Below, piece by piece: positions 22,584 through 32,873 of a stretch of DNA of 64,000 nucleotides. Location: NCBI GenBank assembly GCA_964017185.1, contig OZ024872.1:47206188-47270187 (forward strand). Direction: 5' to 3'. Origin of the DNA: Rugalucina vietnamica. Lineage: Eukaryota; Mollusca; Bivalvia; Lucinida; Lucinidae. Below the pieces are notes generated by a model. It saw nothing but the letters and a program-made list of their open reading frames with translations, did not search any database and was not told the origin of the DNA. Positions within the stretch are counted from its first letter, which is position 1. Every line of letters starts with the position of its first letter. A program made the translations under genes and the position numbers.

Positions 22584-22656
22584 TCAGTATGGTGCTACGC
22601 GTTGCCGTGATGGAGGTGGCGACATACGACTCGTTCCCGGAGGTGGCGGCAAGTAG
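22584..22656 (-). CDS. lark/RBM4-like exon 5 (terminal)
   Basis: Acceptor CTATTAAACAG|CTACTTG. Joined to GAT GG of exon 4 it reads [19 protein letters not shown] then RVAPY and stops at TGA 22586-22584. The Pro/Arg/Tyr composition continues that of exon 3, which supports this join over read-through of exon 4. Confidence 0.75.
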
Positions 22657-25600
22657 CTGTTTAATAGAAATAATGAATCACTGTGAATAGTAAGAAACAG
22701 TAGCAGCCACGCGATGACTCATGGAAATAATTAACAGCACAATTTTTCATTAAACCGTAAAATATAGGTAAAGGTAGCTTCTGTCCATGTGGACGCCTCA
22801 CCGATAACTTACGAAACAACTGTCATATTGTACATTACTTTGCAAACTAATTTACAGGCACTATGGTTTTCAGTGGTCATATATAGTTTAGTTTTCATTT
22901 ATTAAAGTATGAATTTACAAACACCAGCATATATAGCATGCAGTTACCACTAGCAAATTGTAATAAACATATAGTATCAGATTTGGAGAAAATTTCTTCA
23001 ACAGTAAAGCTTTTTAGGCATTAATTCATGCCCGTCTTTCTAACAATACTGTTTACGATTGTCCAGAGTACCCAGTAAGCAATTTGAAGTGTCCTTTTTA
23101 GAACAAGAACTCCGCCGAGGTCGATATCGCACCTGCATCGGGCAAAGTCAATAGACCGTGAAATATAGTTCAAGGGCGCCGGGTCAAGGTGCGTGCTTGA
23201 AGGGCATGTCAAGGACAATTACTATGCAAGGTTTCAGACTCGCAGCTATCTCTGATGTCAAGAAAACCAAACTTCGACATAAAAATTTTCAAAGTCAGTG
23301 GACCGTAAAATATAGGTCAAGGGCACCGGGTTAAGGTGCGTGCTTGAAGGGTATGTCAAGGACAATTACTATGCAAGGTTTCAGACTTGCAGCTATCTCT
23401 GATGTCGAGAAAACCAAACTTCGACGTAAAAATTTTCAAAGTCAGTGGACCGTGTAATATAGGTCAAGGGCACCAGGTTAAGGTGCGTGCTTGAAGGGTA
23501 TGTCAAGGACAATTACTATGCAAGGTTTCAGACTCGCAGCTATCACTGATGTCGAGAAAACCAAACTTTGACGTAAAATTTTTCAAAGTCAGTGGACCGT
23601 GAAATATAGGTCAAGGGCACCGGGTCAAGGTGCGTGCTTGAAGGGTATGTCAAGGACAATTACTGTGCAAGGTTTCAGACTCGCAGCTATCTCTGATGTT
23701 GAGAAAACCAAACTTCGACGTAAAATTTTTCAAAGTCAGTGGACCGAGAAATATAGGTCAAGGGCACCGAGTCAAGGTGCGTGCTTGAAGGGTATGTCAA
23801 GGACAATTACTATGCAAGGTTTCAGACTCGCAGCTATCTCTGATGTTGAGAAAACCAAACTTCGACGTAAATGTTGACAAAACTTCGACGTAAAAATTTT
23901 CAAAGTCAGTGGACCGTGAAATATAGGTCAAGGGCACCGGGTTAAGGTGCGTGCTTGAAGGGTATGTCAGGGACAATAACTATGCAAGGTTTCAGACTTG
24001 CAGCTATCTCTGATGTCGAGAAAACCAAACTTCGACGTAAATGTTGACGGACGAACGAACGAACGAACGGACGGACAGAAATTTGGACTCCTATATCGCA
24101 CCCTGCTATAAGCAGGTGCGATAAAAACTGTATCACCTTCTCACCACAATGAAGCTAAGAGCATATAACTCCAAAGAAATACATTCACTAAATGGCACAA
24201 AACGATACTTAACATCAAACTATAAAAATGTACCCCCATAAGACAAAACCAAAAGAAAAGATCTTGCAGATATAACCCAAAAATAAACAAGCAATTGACT
24301 GTAGAAAACGTGCTGAAAACATTGTGTTCCAGTTTAATATACCTAAATGAATTATTTTAAGATAATTTTTTCTTACTTTGTCTTAAGGTGGTGGTTTTTA
24401 AAGGACTAAACTAGGATAAAGAGACATAATCATTAATGTCAACATTTGAGCCACCGCATGGGAAAATCAACAATCTGCATAGGCGAAAACAAAGACGCAG
24501 ATCATCTTCACAGTAACTGCGATGCGAAGCTGATCATTGCCTTTGTTTTCGCTACATGGATAGTACAATTCCTCTACTTTCTAAATCCAACATTTCCAGC
24601 CTCTAACCTCTTCTGTGACTGTACAGCCCGGCTTACGTCAGACCTGGTCAGAACCCAAATTGCTGGTTTTCTCACGCACAGGCTAATTTGTTTCTAAAGC
24701 CTACATGGCTTACAGACAGATGAGAGCTACTGTACAGGTTTACAGGAAATATATTAGAGTAAAATGTTATACTAACCCATCTCTCCTGGCATAGTAATCA
24801 TAATATGGGTCCCTGTAAAGTAAAAGAACAAGGCTGTAAATATCACAAACTTAGATCACAGACAATAGATATTAAAAGTACAATCAAGAACATACATTAG
24901 CTTTGACATGACAAAACTACATGTAGTTACAGTTTACTTGACAAGAACATGCCAACACCTCTAAGGTGGTTCAATGGGGCAATTTAAATTATATTGTATG
25001 ACGATACTAGCAAAACCATTTGTCAATAATTATGTATAAACTGACATCTTCATTCACTTTGTAACTTACCTTCTTCCGTAATACTCTGGTGGTGGTCTTG
25101 CATAGGGGTCTCTGTCCCTGTAGTAGGGGTCCCTGGGGGGTGGGGGTCGTCTGTCATAGGGGTCTGGATATGGCCTGAATCTGTCCATAGGTGGGGGAGG
25201 GTATCTGTCCCGATAGTAGTCAGCATATGGATCTCTGGGGTAGGGATCCCTCGCACCACCACCTGGTCCTCCGAACCTGTCCCCACGGGGTCGACTTGGT
25301 CCCTTGGGACAATCTTTAGACCAATGTCCCTCTTTTCCACATCTGTAACATTCTCGCTTCCCTCCCATGCCAGGTTTTTGGCGTACTTTACTGTGAGACA
25401 GCTATACAAAAGTTAGAAAAGGGTGACATAAATCATGGAATCAACAGGAAGGAATCACTTCAGATTCACAACACAAATCAAAATGAAGTCATTCGAAACT
25501 GCGAGAAATTTAAACAAACTTTTCTCCACGTTGACATTTTCAGGCTATATAACATGAATGTCATCCTGGATTTGGTTTTTGGAACAGCTCCAAACAACTG

Positions 25601-26573
25601 TAAAATTAATCATTAAATTAATACAATTATTAGGTAGAATTTCAAATATCTTCTTTACAATATGAGCCACGTCATGAGGAAACCGGACTTTTGCATATGC
25701 GAAAACAGATCAGCTACACAGATAGTACAATACCTCTCCTTCTAAAATGTGAAATTTCAAGCGTCTAGCAATCTTCTGTGACTGTACATGTAGGTTTGTG
25801 TCAGACCTGGTCGGAAACCCCGAAGACTGGTTTTCTCGTGTTACCATTCATATGCTGATGTACATTTAGCTCCTTTCCGCATGTCTTTTAAAAACACTTT
25901 TAGAGTTCATACACATACATATATCACCTACCTCTACTTTTAAGTTGATCCCTTCAAAAGGTGCACCATCTAAATTCTCAGCAGCTTGTCTAGCTTCATC
26001 TGGGTTGGCAAAATGCTGAAAAAAGCTACATTCATCAATGTTTATATGTGTATAGCAAGTGTTTGCCACCCCAATTAGCAACAGGTTACAAAGATCATAT
26101 TCTCATTTTATTTTATAAAAAACACAACTTAAAACTAACTCTCACCAGTTGGTCAGTATCAAAATGATGCCATTCACTGTATTGAAAATCACCTTATCAA
26201 AACTTTAACATATTTTAGTACCAGTACTTGTCTTCTGGTTAAAACTTTATTTAATGCACAATAAGAATTGGAATTTCTCAAAATAATCAAAAATGTACTA
26301 AAATTTTGGTCTAGCAAAATAGCCATTGCCTTCCCATTACCCATGTCAAAATGGCAGATTATAGTTACAAATGCCGAGTATTTATCATGCCATCAATAAT
26401 ATTTTTTTTTTACTAAGATCAGAACATTAAATACTTACTACAAATCCATAATTTTTTACGATGTCGCATTCAACTACTGTGCCATACTGTTCAAACAACT
26501 TTTGGAGCTCTATCTTTCTGCATGTTTCTGGTAGATTTCCAACATACAGCTTTGTTGAGACGGTTTTCGACAT
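22584..26573 (-). CDS. lark/RBM4-like RNA-binding protein (RRM + CCHC zinc knuckle)
   Basis: Five exons (26573-26439, 26015-25932, 25401-25070, 24812-24777, 22656-22584) join in one frame to 219 residues. The RRM (about residues 8-73) has RNP2 LYVGNL and RNP1 NYGFVHF, the latter straddling the exon 1-2 junction. After PGMGGKRE comes a zinc knuckle [14 protein letters not shown] (C-x2-C-x4-H-x4-C). The tail is rich in Arg, Asp, Tyr and Pro ([14 protein letters not shown]) and ends [40 protein letters not shown] and [24 protein letters not shown] match the second RRM plus zinc finger of RBM4/lark, which act in mRNA splicing and translation (family knowledge). The usual first RRM was not found; an acceptor-like TTGTTACAG 6 bases before the ATG leaves room for an upstream exon. 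Confidence 0.88.
23121..24126 (+). mobile_element. Family E tandem-unit cassette (six units of about 150 bp)
   Basis: The header is TATCGCACCTGCATCGGGC; the end is a hairpin TATCGCACCCTGC..GCAGGTGCGATAAAAA that inverts the header. Units carry CAAGGGCACCGGGTCAAGGT, AAGGGTATGTCAAGGACAAT and GAAAACCAAACTTCGACGTA, starting near 23168, 23320, 23463, 23610, 23757 and 23927. Then comes GACGGACGAACGAACG. It lies wholly inside intron 4 of the lark/RBM4-like gene. The 23599-23877 frame is a by-product of the repeats. Confidence 0.9.
24448..24685. mobile_element. Family A MITE, copy 8
   Basis: GAGCCACCGCATGGG to CTCACGCACAGGCT with an imperfect inner palindrome. In intron 4 of the lark/RBM4-like gene. 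Confidence 0.85.
24777..24812 (-). CDS. lark/RBM4-like exon 4 (36-nt exon)
   Basis: Acceptor CTTTACAG|GGACCC and donor GATGG|GTTAGT. It adds [13 protein letters not shown] in phase. If the donor is not used the frame reads GLV and stops at TAA 24769-24767, giving a shorter 198-residue isoform. Confidence 0.8.
25070..25401 (-). CDS. lark/RBM4-like exon 3 (zinc knuckle and RDPY-rich tail)
   Basis: Acceptor TTTTGTATAG|CTGTC and donor GGAAGAAG|GTAAGT. It encodes [17 protein letters not shown], the CCHC knuckle, then the Arg/Asp/Tyr/Pro-rich segment ending PPPEYYGR. A 119-residue frame in another phase over the same bases is a shadow. Confidence 0.9.
25664..25849. mobile_element. Family A MITE, copy 9 (deleted centre)
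   Basis: GAGCCACGTCATGAG start and TTTTCTCGTG near the end, ATAT flanks on both sides. Most of the inner palindrome is missing. In intron 2 of the lark/RBM4-like gene. Confidence 0.75.
25932..26015 (-). CDS. lark/RBM4-like exon 2 (second half of RRM)
   Basis: Acceptor GCTTTTTTCAG|CATTTT and donor GTAGAG|GTAGGT. It encodes [20 protein letters not shown] then EGINLKVE, helix 2 and strand 4 of the RRM. 84 nt, phase 0-0. Confidence 0.92.
26439..26573 (-). CDS. lark/RBM4-like exon 1 (start and first half of RRM)
   Basis: ATG 26573-26571, 45 codons, donor TTTGTA|GTAAGT. It encodes [20 protein letters not shown] then [20 protein letters not shown] and NYGFV. The start is the only in-frame ATG before the RRM; GTTACAG|GTAAAG just upstream could be a splice acceptor. 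Confidence 0.88.
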
Positions 26574-28240
26574 CTTTACCTGTAACAAAGTCATCCCATA
26601 ATCTCCCAGAGTCTGTATGACTGTATGTTAAAATATTATTGAAACCATTAATTCTGTAACTTGGAATAGGTGTGACTTTGGGAAAGTAACACTTAAAAGC
26701 AGGAAATCACCATATTTGCAGCATTCTAACTGATTAGAAAAGAGCTCACTTTGCGCTCATAATCAGATAATAGTGCGCGAACTGCCAAGTAGACTTTGCA
26801 CATAAGAGACTATAAAGAGAACGTGCCAAAGTGTTGATCTCCTTAAAAAGTCAATAAAATGCAAAAATAGCCTCAGGTTTGCTTATATATTCTATACATT
26901 TTCACTTCTCCCTTAGCTGAAAGTAGGGAGAAGTTTGTTCATGTAGGGAGACTCTTTCTCCCTAGTCGCCCTGTAGGTTATTCCCTGATAATAACATTTC
27001 TTTATGATGAAATGTAGTTGTATCTTTTACTGGTGGGAGAAGTACACTTCCTGACTAACTGTTAAAGCAAGGTGCGGCTATAGATGGAGTGTGACTTGGT
27101 TTTGGGCCGAGATGACCCGGAACCAATTAACCCGTCTAACAAAAAATAAACAAAACACTGCACGTGTCAGGCGGTGTCGGGGTATCTCAAACTGGTGGTC
27201 TCAACTATGGGCTGTCCATTTTTGACAATGAAAGTGTGATTTTCTCAGGAGATTGTAGAGTACATTATTTCTGCTTTCTGTGTTTTGTAAACGGACACTA
27301 GCTTTATGAAAATGCCAAGTGGCGTGCAAATGACATTTCGTCTTGGACAAGAAAACGAAAAACCATTATTAAATCCAGGGTAAGATTCTTTCAGCAAAAA
27401 AGTGTAAAACTGTTAAAATACTGATGTTTAGTGCATTAATTGAAGGTCAGACACCAGTGCACATGGCAATGTCGCACATGCACATAGAAATGTTTCTGGG
27501 GACCACAACCTGTGTTTTGGGTGGTCTTTTTGTAAAGATTTTAATTAGACTTTCCACGCACTGTGTGGCACGATTCTGGGCTTAGATAAACATCATCTTC
27601 CAGAAACTGCATTTTTCAAAGTCTCAATTTTCTGAAATACTGCAAGAATAATATTATGCACCAGTCATTTGTAACCACTGCTCCCCCACCTATGGTGAAG
27701 GGCGGGGATTATGACTTTTCAGTTTCAGTGCCCTGCTATAAGCCCCACCCCCAGGGGGCAAACTGGAGGTCAAAACTTTGCTCTTTGCCTAGCCCGCAAT
27801 AGAAAATCTCCTTGTGATAAGGATTCGAATGTAAAACCCCCATAATTTCCCCTGAACTGCGGGGACACTCAATAAGTAATTGCCCCGCACTTTAGCCCGG
27901 CAATCCTCCTTCCTTCCCCGAAGGTTGGGGGCGTGGGGGCGATGTTTACAAATGACTGGTGCATTACCATGTTATCATTTTGCATTCCAAGTCATAAAAG
28001 CCGTAAAAAGTGCCACAAAAATTGTGAAAATTGGTTAACAAATAATAAAATTATACCAGAAAAAAAATTGAATAGGGCCTTTTCCATTGTAAAAATGTCA
28101 GCAGGGCAGTAGCTATTTTCGTGGAAAAAAATCTAAATTGGTTATTTAAAATGCATCGAAACCAAAACAAAATTGTTTTGTATGCATAGCTGAGCACCAA
28201 ACTCTTATCATTATTTTACAGATTTGCTTGATTTTAAGGT
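26574..28240. other. 5' flank of the lark/RBM4-like gene, no gene recognised
   Basis: Low-repeat DNA. A diverged inverted pair around 27655-27965 (CACCAGTCATTTGTAA and its inverse TTACAAATGACTGGTGCA) marks a roughly 310-bp element. No first-RRM exon was recognised here. Confidence 0.5.
27655..27965. mobile_element. TIR element with CACCAGTCATTTGTAA ends
   Basis: The left end TGCACCAGTCATTTGTAACC and right end GTTTACAAATGACTGGTGCA are inverted. The interior has purine/pyrimidine-rich GCCCCACCCCC and GGGGGCGTGGGGGCG stretches. Non-coding. Confidence 0.65.
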
Positions 28241-28248
28241 GTTTGGAT

Positions 28249-29019
28249 GGGTTATGGTCAACTCATACTTTTTCCAACTCGTCCCTAGTCAAGTCCTACT
28301 TTTCAATTGGTCAACTCGTACTGACGTAAACTCGTACCTTTAGTCAACTCATACTTTTTTTTTTGTCAACTCGTACTTTTGAAATAATCTTATATATTTT
28401 ATGAATATTTATTTGACAAATATGATGTTTTGCATTTTATTGTGTCTTTTCTTGAGAATTTTAGAATTAAATCTTTTTTTTATTTCTTAGAAAACGCACT
28501 TTTAATTTTTGCAAAACCATTTTAGCTAGAAACAAATTAATTTTAAAATTGTGCCCTCCAAATTGTTTTATAAAAATAAGATTATTTGTATGATTACTTG
28601 CATTACACATTTATTAGTTTGACATTTTCTTCTTATTTGTTTAAACTTCAGTAGAAAATAATGCTAATAATTAAAGCTATTGTTGTACATTTTATGAAGT
28701 TGCTTTGATCTTTGTAACCAGTTTTGCAAGAATTAAATATATGAATAAATTCTTACTTGCTTTTATGTCTGAAAAACATAGTCTAACCCCCAACAAAGAC
28801 TCACTGATTGCTCCATAATTGGATACAATTATCTACTCTAATTAACCTCAAGATAACAAAAGGGGTGCGATTTGGCAAAAGTACGACTTGACCAATTATA
28901 AAGTACGAGTTGACCAAAGTAAAAAGTACGAGTTGATTAAGGTAAAATGCGGTACGAGTTATTTTTAGTACGAGTCGACCACAGTACAAGAAAAAAAAAG
29001 TATGAGTTGACCAGCACCC
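28249..29019. mobile_element. hAT-like non-autonomous element with GTCAACTCGTACTTT arrays
   Basis: The 8-bp target duplication GTTTGGAT is at 28241-28248 and 29020-29027. The ends GGGTTATGGTCAACTCATAC and (inverted) GGGTGCTGGTCAACTCATAC are near-identical. About six copies of GTCAACTCGTACTTTT-like motifs lie inside the left end and about six inverted copies inside the right end. No transposase. Confidence 0.9.
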
Positions 29020-29669
29020 GTTTGGATTACCTCCCTTGCACATGTATGCAAAAGGCCTATTCAAGATAATTTTTGGGCATGATTATATCATTAGTGAACC
29101 GATTTTCAAAATTTTTGCAGCACTTTTTACGACTTTTGGGTTGCAAAAAGATGACATGGTCATATTTTTCTTGTGGTGTTCCAGATAGGTAAGATTTTGA
29201 AAAATGCAGTTTCTGAAACACTGCTGAAAGATCATTAGATGTAGACTCGTACACTCAGCTGATGAGTACAATCTCCATGGAGCGAAACGTCTCTTCACCA
29301 TTCCGAATGTACTTTCAGCCTCGTGTCCATCCGTAAAACAAGATGGCGAAAACAAGTGGCTTTTACACACCGATTGTTTTTCATAGAATTCCATCGTTAA
29401 TAGAAAGAAATGTCCATCGACACTTCGCGGTTTGATGAAACACATATTTAAATTTCTATCAATAAAATTTTCTCCTCAAAATTCTGCGTTTTCTTTTTCT
29501 AACAGATTCATTTTTCAGCTGTTTGTCATCGTGTTCACTCGTATGGGGCCGTTTCCGGAACGAGCCGAACACATATGCCGACGTTTACAGAAACTGACGT
29601 CTCGAACATTAATTTATTCCAGTTGAAAGGTCAGGATTTGGCCTTGTCCAATGATATGCACGTATTTCT

Positions 29670-29760
29670 ACAAATGACGTCAATAAGGTCGGCCATTTTG
29701 AATTCGGCGCGCGGCGTTTGACGTCAGCAACACGCGCTGCATTATACTAATTGGTCAATT
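29670..29760. promoter_or_regulatory. Promoter-like patch with two perfect CREs and a CCAAT box
   Basis: TGACGTCA at 29675-29682 and 29719-29726 flank GGCCATTTTG (YY1-like core CCAT) and TTCGGCGCGCGGCG. An inverted CCAAT (ATTGG) lies at 29750. No adjacent gene was identified, so the target is unknown. Confidence 0.35.
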
Positions 29761-31486
29761 AAATATTAATTGACAATTAACTTTCCATATATGGAAATGG
29801 TCGGAAGTCAATTCTCGGCGTAAACATACGAACATATACGGACGATTTAGTGCACTGAAAGAATGACAACCAGAAGTTTTTAAACGAGAATAAAACCGCT
29901 AAAACGGACAAAATATGTTGGATTTTTTCCTAAAAGCACATTAAACATGTTAGTAGTAATGCATTGGTGAAGTGTATTCTTCTTGATTTATCTAGTGACT
30001 CCAGCTGTTTTTTCAAACTCAATTTTTCTGCACAGCTTTTACAAAAATGGTGTCTCCAGTCCTCTAGAAATATAGAATTACATCACAATTCCACAAAGAA
30101 GTTCATTTAAATGAGAAATTATTGCCTTGACAACAGCCACACACCCTAAAACCTTAGTATTGTTGACAATGACTGATAGTCTCAAACCAAAAACAAGACC
30201 TTGCAATTTATTTTTACTTTTATTGTTCTATTGCAAAAAATGGCATGGAATAGTTTTTTAAGTATTCAGACAGCCAAATTAAATGCTAGAAAATTGTTCA
30301 ATTTGAAAAACAATATAAAAAAATCAAAAGGTCAAATAGTCTCTAAGCATGGGTCAAGCAGTGACCTGTAAGTGACCTCACAGGTTCCCAGCTATGCAAT
30401 GGACATGGCCATGGAGCAAGGTACCAAATCCAATATGGCCACTGAGCAAGGTATGAAAATGAAGTAAACAAAATTTATTTTGGCTTGCGCTTCATTGTGC
30501 TGCTATGTATTCATTTCAAAGTGGTCAGATATTGTTTCTAACATACACAGCTTCGTTCTGTTACATACGGATTGATTCGGAATGATAATAAGAAAATAAT
30601 AAATTTTCAATCACAGTCATCGCAACAGAGATAATCATCGAAAATGGTACTAGCTGATGCATTTATCCATTTATTGATAAGATCCACAAGAAAGAAAAAC
30701 ATCAAAATTCGGTTTTAATATCAAAACCACGCACTTCCAGTTGACACGATTTGACTAAGAAAAAACAATGGATTATGCCGCCTGATTTCCGGTTCCCGGC
30801 TTTTACTGAAGTCGCTAATTTATCTTGAAAATGTTGCAATTATCGACACTTCGTTTCACCATTGAAAAGCCAACTGGGATCGCAACGAAGGGATATGGAA
30901 CATGTGTAATATAGCGGAGTGAGATCTCGCAACTACATTAGATGGTGCAAAGACATTCATTTTCCCTGCTGTATCTCCGATCCCGTGAGGGTCGTGGTTA
31001 CAAATGACTGTTGCATCAAAACTTCGGGTAACGTTTTGCAACTTGGATTAACCGCAGGCACGATATTAAAGACATTAACTAGCAGTTTTTGTAGATAACT
31101 ACCAAACCTTTTTTTGTTCTTCTCTTCTCAAAATGGCCTCCTGCACGCTGGTCTAAAATCCAACACCCGAGAGACGTTTCGGTCCGGTCCATTGGAATAC
31201 CCCAAACATTTAACAGTTCCGCCGTTTACTTACCGGCACACCTCATTTTAATAATCACAGACAAGCCTTTTTCTTAAAAGTAGTAGACCCCAAAGAGCAG
31301 GCTAACGTGAGAAAGAAAAAAAAATCTTTGGACGGTTAAGCAGAACTCTCATCTGCCCAACAAGCAGGATTTGCTGGACCTACTGGCCACAAGATCCATG
31401 ATCATAGAAAGTGCTAATTAAATTGAAAATCACAACGGTGTTGACTTAAAACTATGTATTTACTTCATATGCATTCTCAAAAGGCC
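29761..31486. other. Intergenic, nothing recognised
   Basis: No coding signal supported. GGAGTGAGATCTCGCAACTA at 30914 recurs in diverged form at 14909, so it is repeat-derived. Confidence 0.45.
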
Positions 31487-32061
31487 TAGGGTATTTAAGG
31501 CCTGATTTCGGCCTCATGTGTTGGTAAAAAATTGAATTTTCGAATTTTGAGGAGAGAAGTATTGCAAATAGCAGAAATAGGTCCCCACTTATAAATTCTA
31601 GCACAACTATCACATTCAAAATACACATGTTGCCATGGCAACGTTCCAAAAAGCATAGAAATACCACTTTTTGCAATTTTGGGTCTATTTTTCACCATTC
31701 AACATCATTTTCAACCACCGGCCGGGCCCACGCGATGAACAATTTCTTATTATGAAATAATTAAGAAGTATCACCCAGAGATATTGTTTGCTTAGTATCA
31801 TTTTGTTCGTCATGTGGGCTGGCACTTGAAAATTAAAAAATGTGTTCAGAAATGGTCAAAACTAGACCAAAAAGTGCAAAATGTGCTCTATCTATGGTTC
31901 TTCTGCCATGGCAACGCCCGTAGGATAAATGAAGTACTTGTTCTTGTTTTTAATAGAGGAGACATATGACTGTTGTAATGAATAGTTTTCTCACCTAAAT
32001 TCCAAAATTCATTTTTTTAGCAAAATCTGAGGCCAAAATCGGGCATTAAATGCCCTAGTCC
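31487..32061. mobile_element. MITE with CTAGGGYATTTAA ends
   Basis: The left end CTAGGGTATTTAAGGCCTGA and the inverted right end CTAGGGCATTTAATGCCCGA continue into a shared TTTYGGCCTCA. The interior has a perfect X-box palindrome. Non-coding. Confidence 0.75.
31629..31642. promoter_or_regulatory. Perfect X-box (RFX site) inside a MITE
   Basis: GTTGCCATGGCAAC is the ideal inverted-repeat RFX motif. A half version, GCCATGGCAAC, occurs near 31907 in the same element. Whether it is bound is unknown. Confidence 0.5.
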
Positions 32062-32870
32062 TTTGTTTTAATGCATTACTGCCACATCCACAGTCGACAG
32101 CTAAGAGGAAGTAGGGCTTTGAAATATTGCCTAGAATGTCTGCAAGAGCGTATGGTAGTACACAGAAATAGATAAATAATAATAATGACCAAATCTTCAT
32201 GATCAATCTCAGGTCCATTTCCTTACCAATCATACACACTACCAATCGAGCTATATCAAGGCTAGTTTCTAGTCACCATCTGTAAATACTATTCAGAGCT
32301 CTGAATACTGATGCTCAATCCAATTTTACTGAGAGGCAAAAGATACACCCCACTTCTTTCAGGTCTTGTGAAGAAAATGACCAACAACAGGCACTTTTAT
32401 TATTTTGTTGTGATATCTAAATGACTTTGACATGCTGCGAGTATGGAAAGATAAAACAAATTGCCGATGGAAATGAAAATGGCAGGTAATTTTCAAAAAT
32501 TCCAACATATAAGGTAAACCGGCTGAAAATTGATTTTGGGGTTTTTAAACAAACACGTTTGGATCTGACAAACTGATGTTGAAACCACTTGATATCATAA
32601 ATTCATATTGATTTAGCTGTAAACGTTTGCAAAAATAAACAAGGAATAATGAAATATGCTTGGGGTGGGGTAAAACTTATTATGTGTAAAAAAGATAAAT
32701 TAGCATTAAACTGATTCATTTTTCAATGAATTTCATTGCATTTAATTGCTATCAATTAAATTTCATTGAATTTTATCCCAAATGTTCCCTAATGGAATTT
32801 TTTTCAAGTTCATTTTTAGAAAAATGTTGACTGAATTGTCAGCTATACAGTCGCAAAATTGTGTGATCAA
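32062..32870. other. Intergenic, nothing recognised
   Basis: AT-rich; a run of ATTTCATTGAATTT-like repeats at 32730-32790 is the only pattern. Confidence 0.45.
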
Positions 32871-32873
32871 CCA

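Noticed and set aside
22589-22690. Plus-strand mini-frame starting [16 protein letters not shown]
   Set aside because: It is antisense to the terminal exon of the lark/RBM4-like gene, which explains the GC-rich, coding-like sequence.
23121-24126. Regular repeats with spacers resembling a CRISPR array
   Set aside because: Units are about 150 bp and fully tandem with no unique spacers, have a transposon-like header and hairpin, and lie in an animal intron.
25050-25409. 119-residue minus-strand frame
   Set aside because: Shadow of lark/RBM4-like exon 3 in another phase; the zinc-knuckle frame has splice sites and homology.
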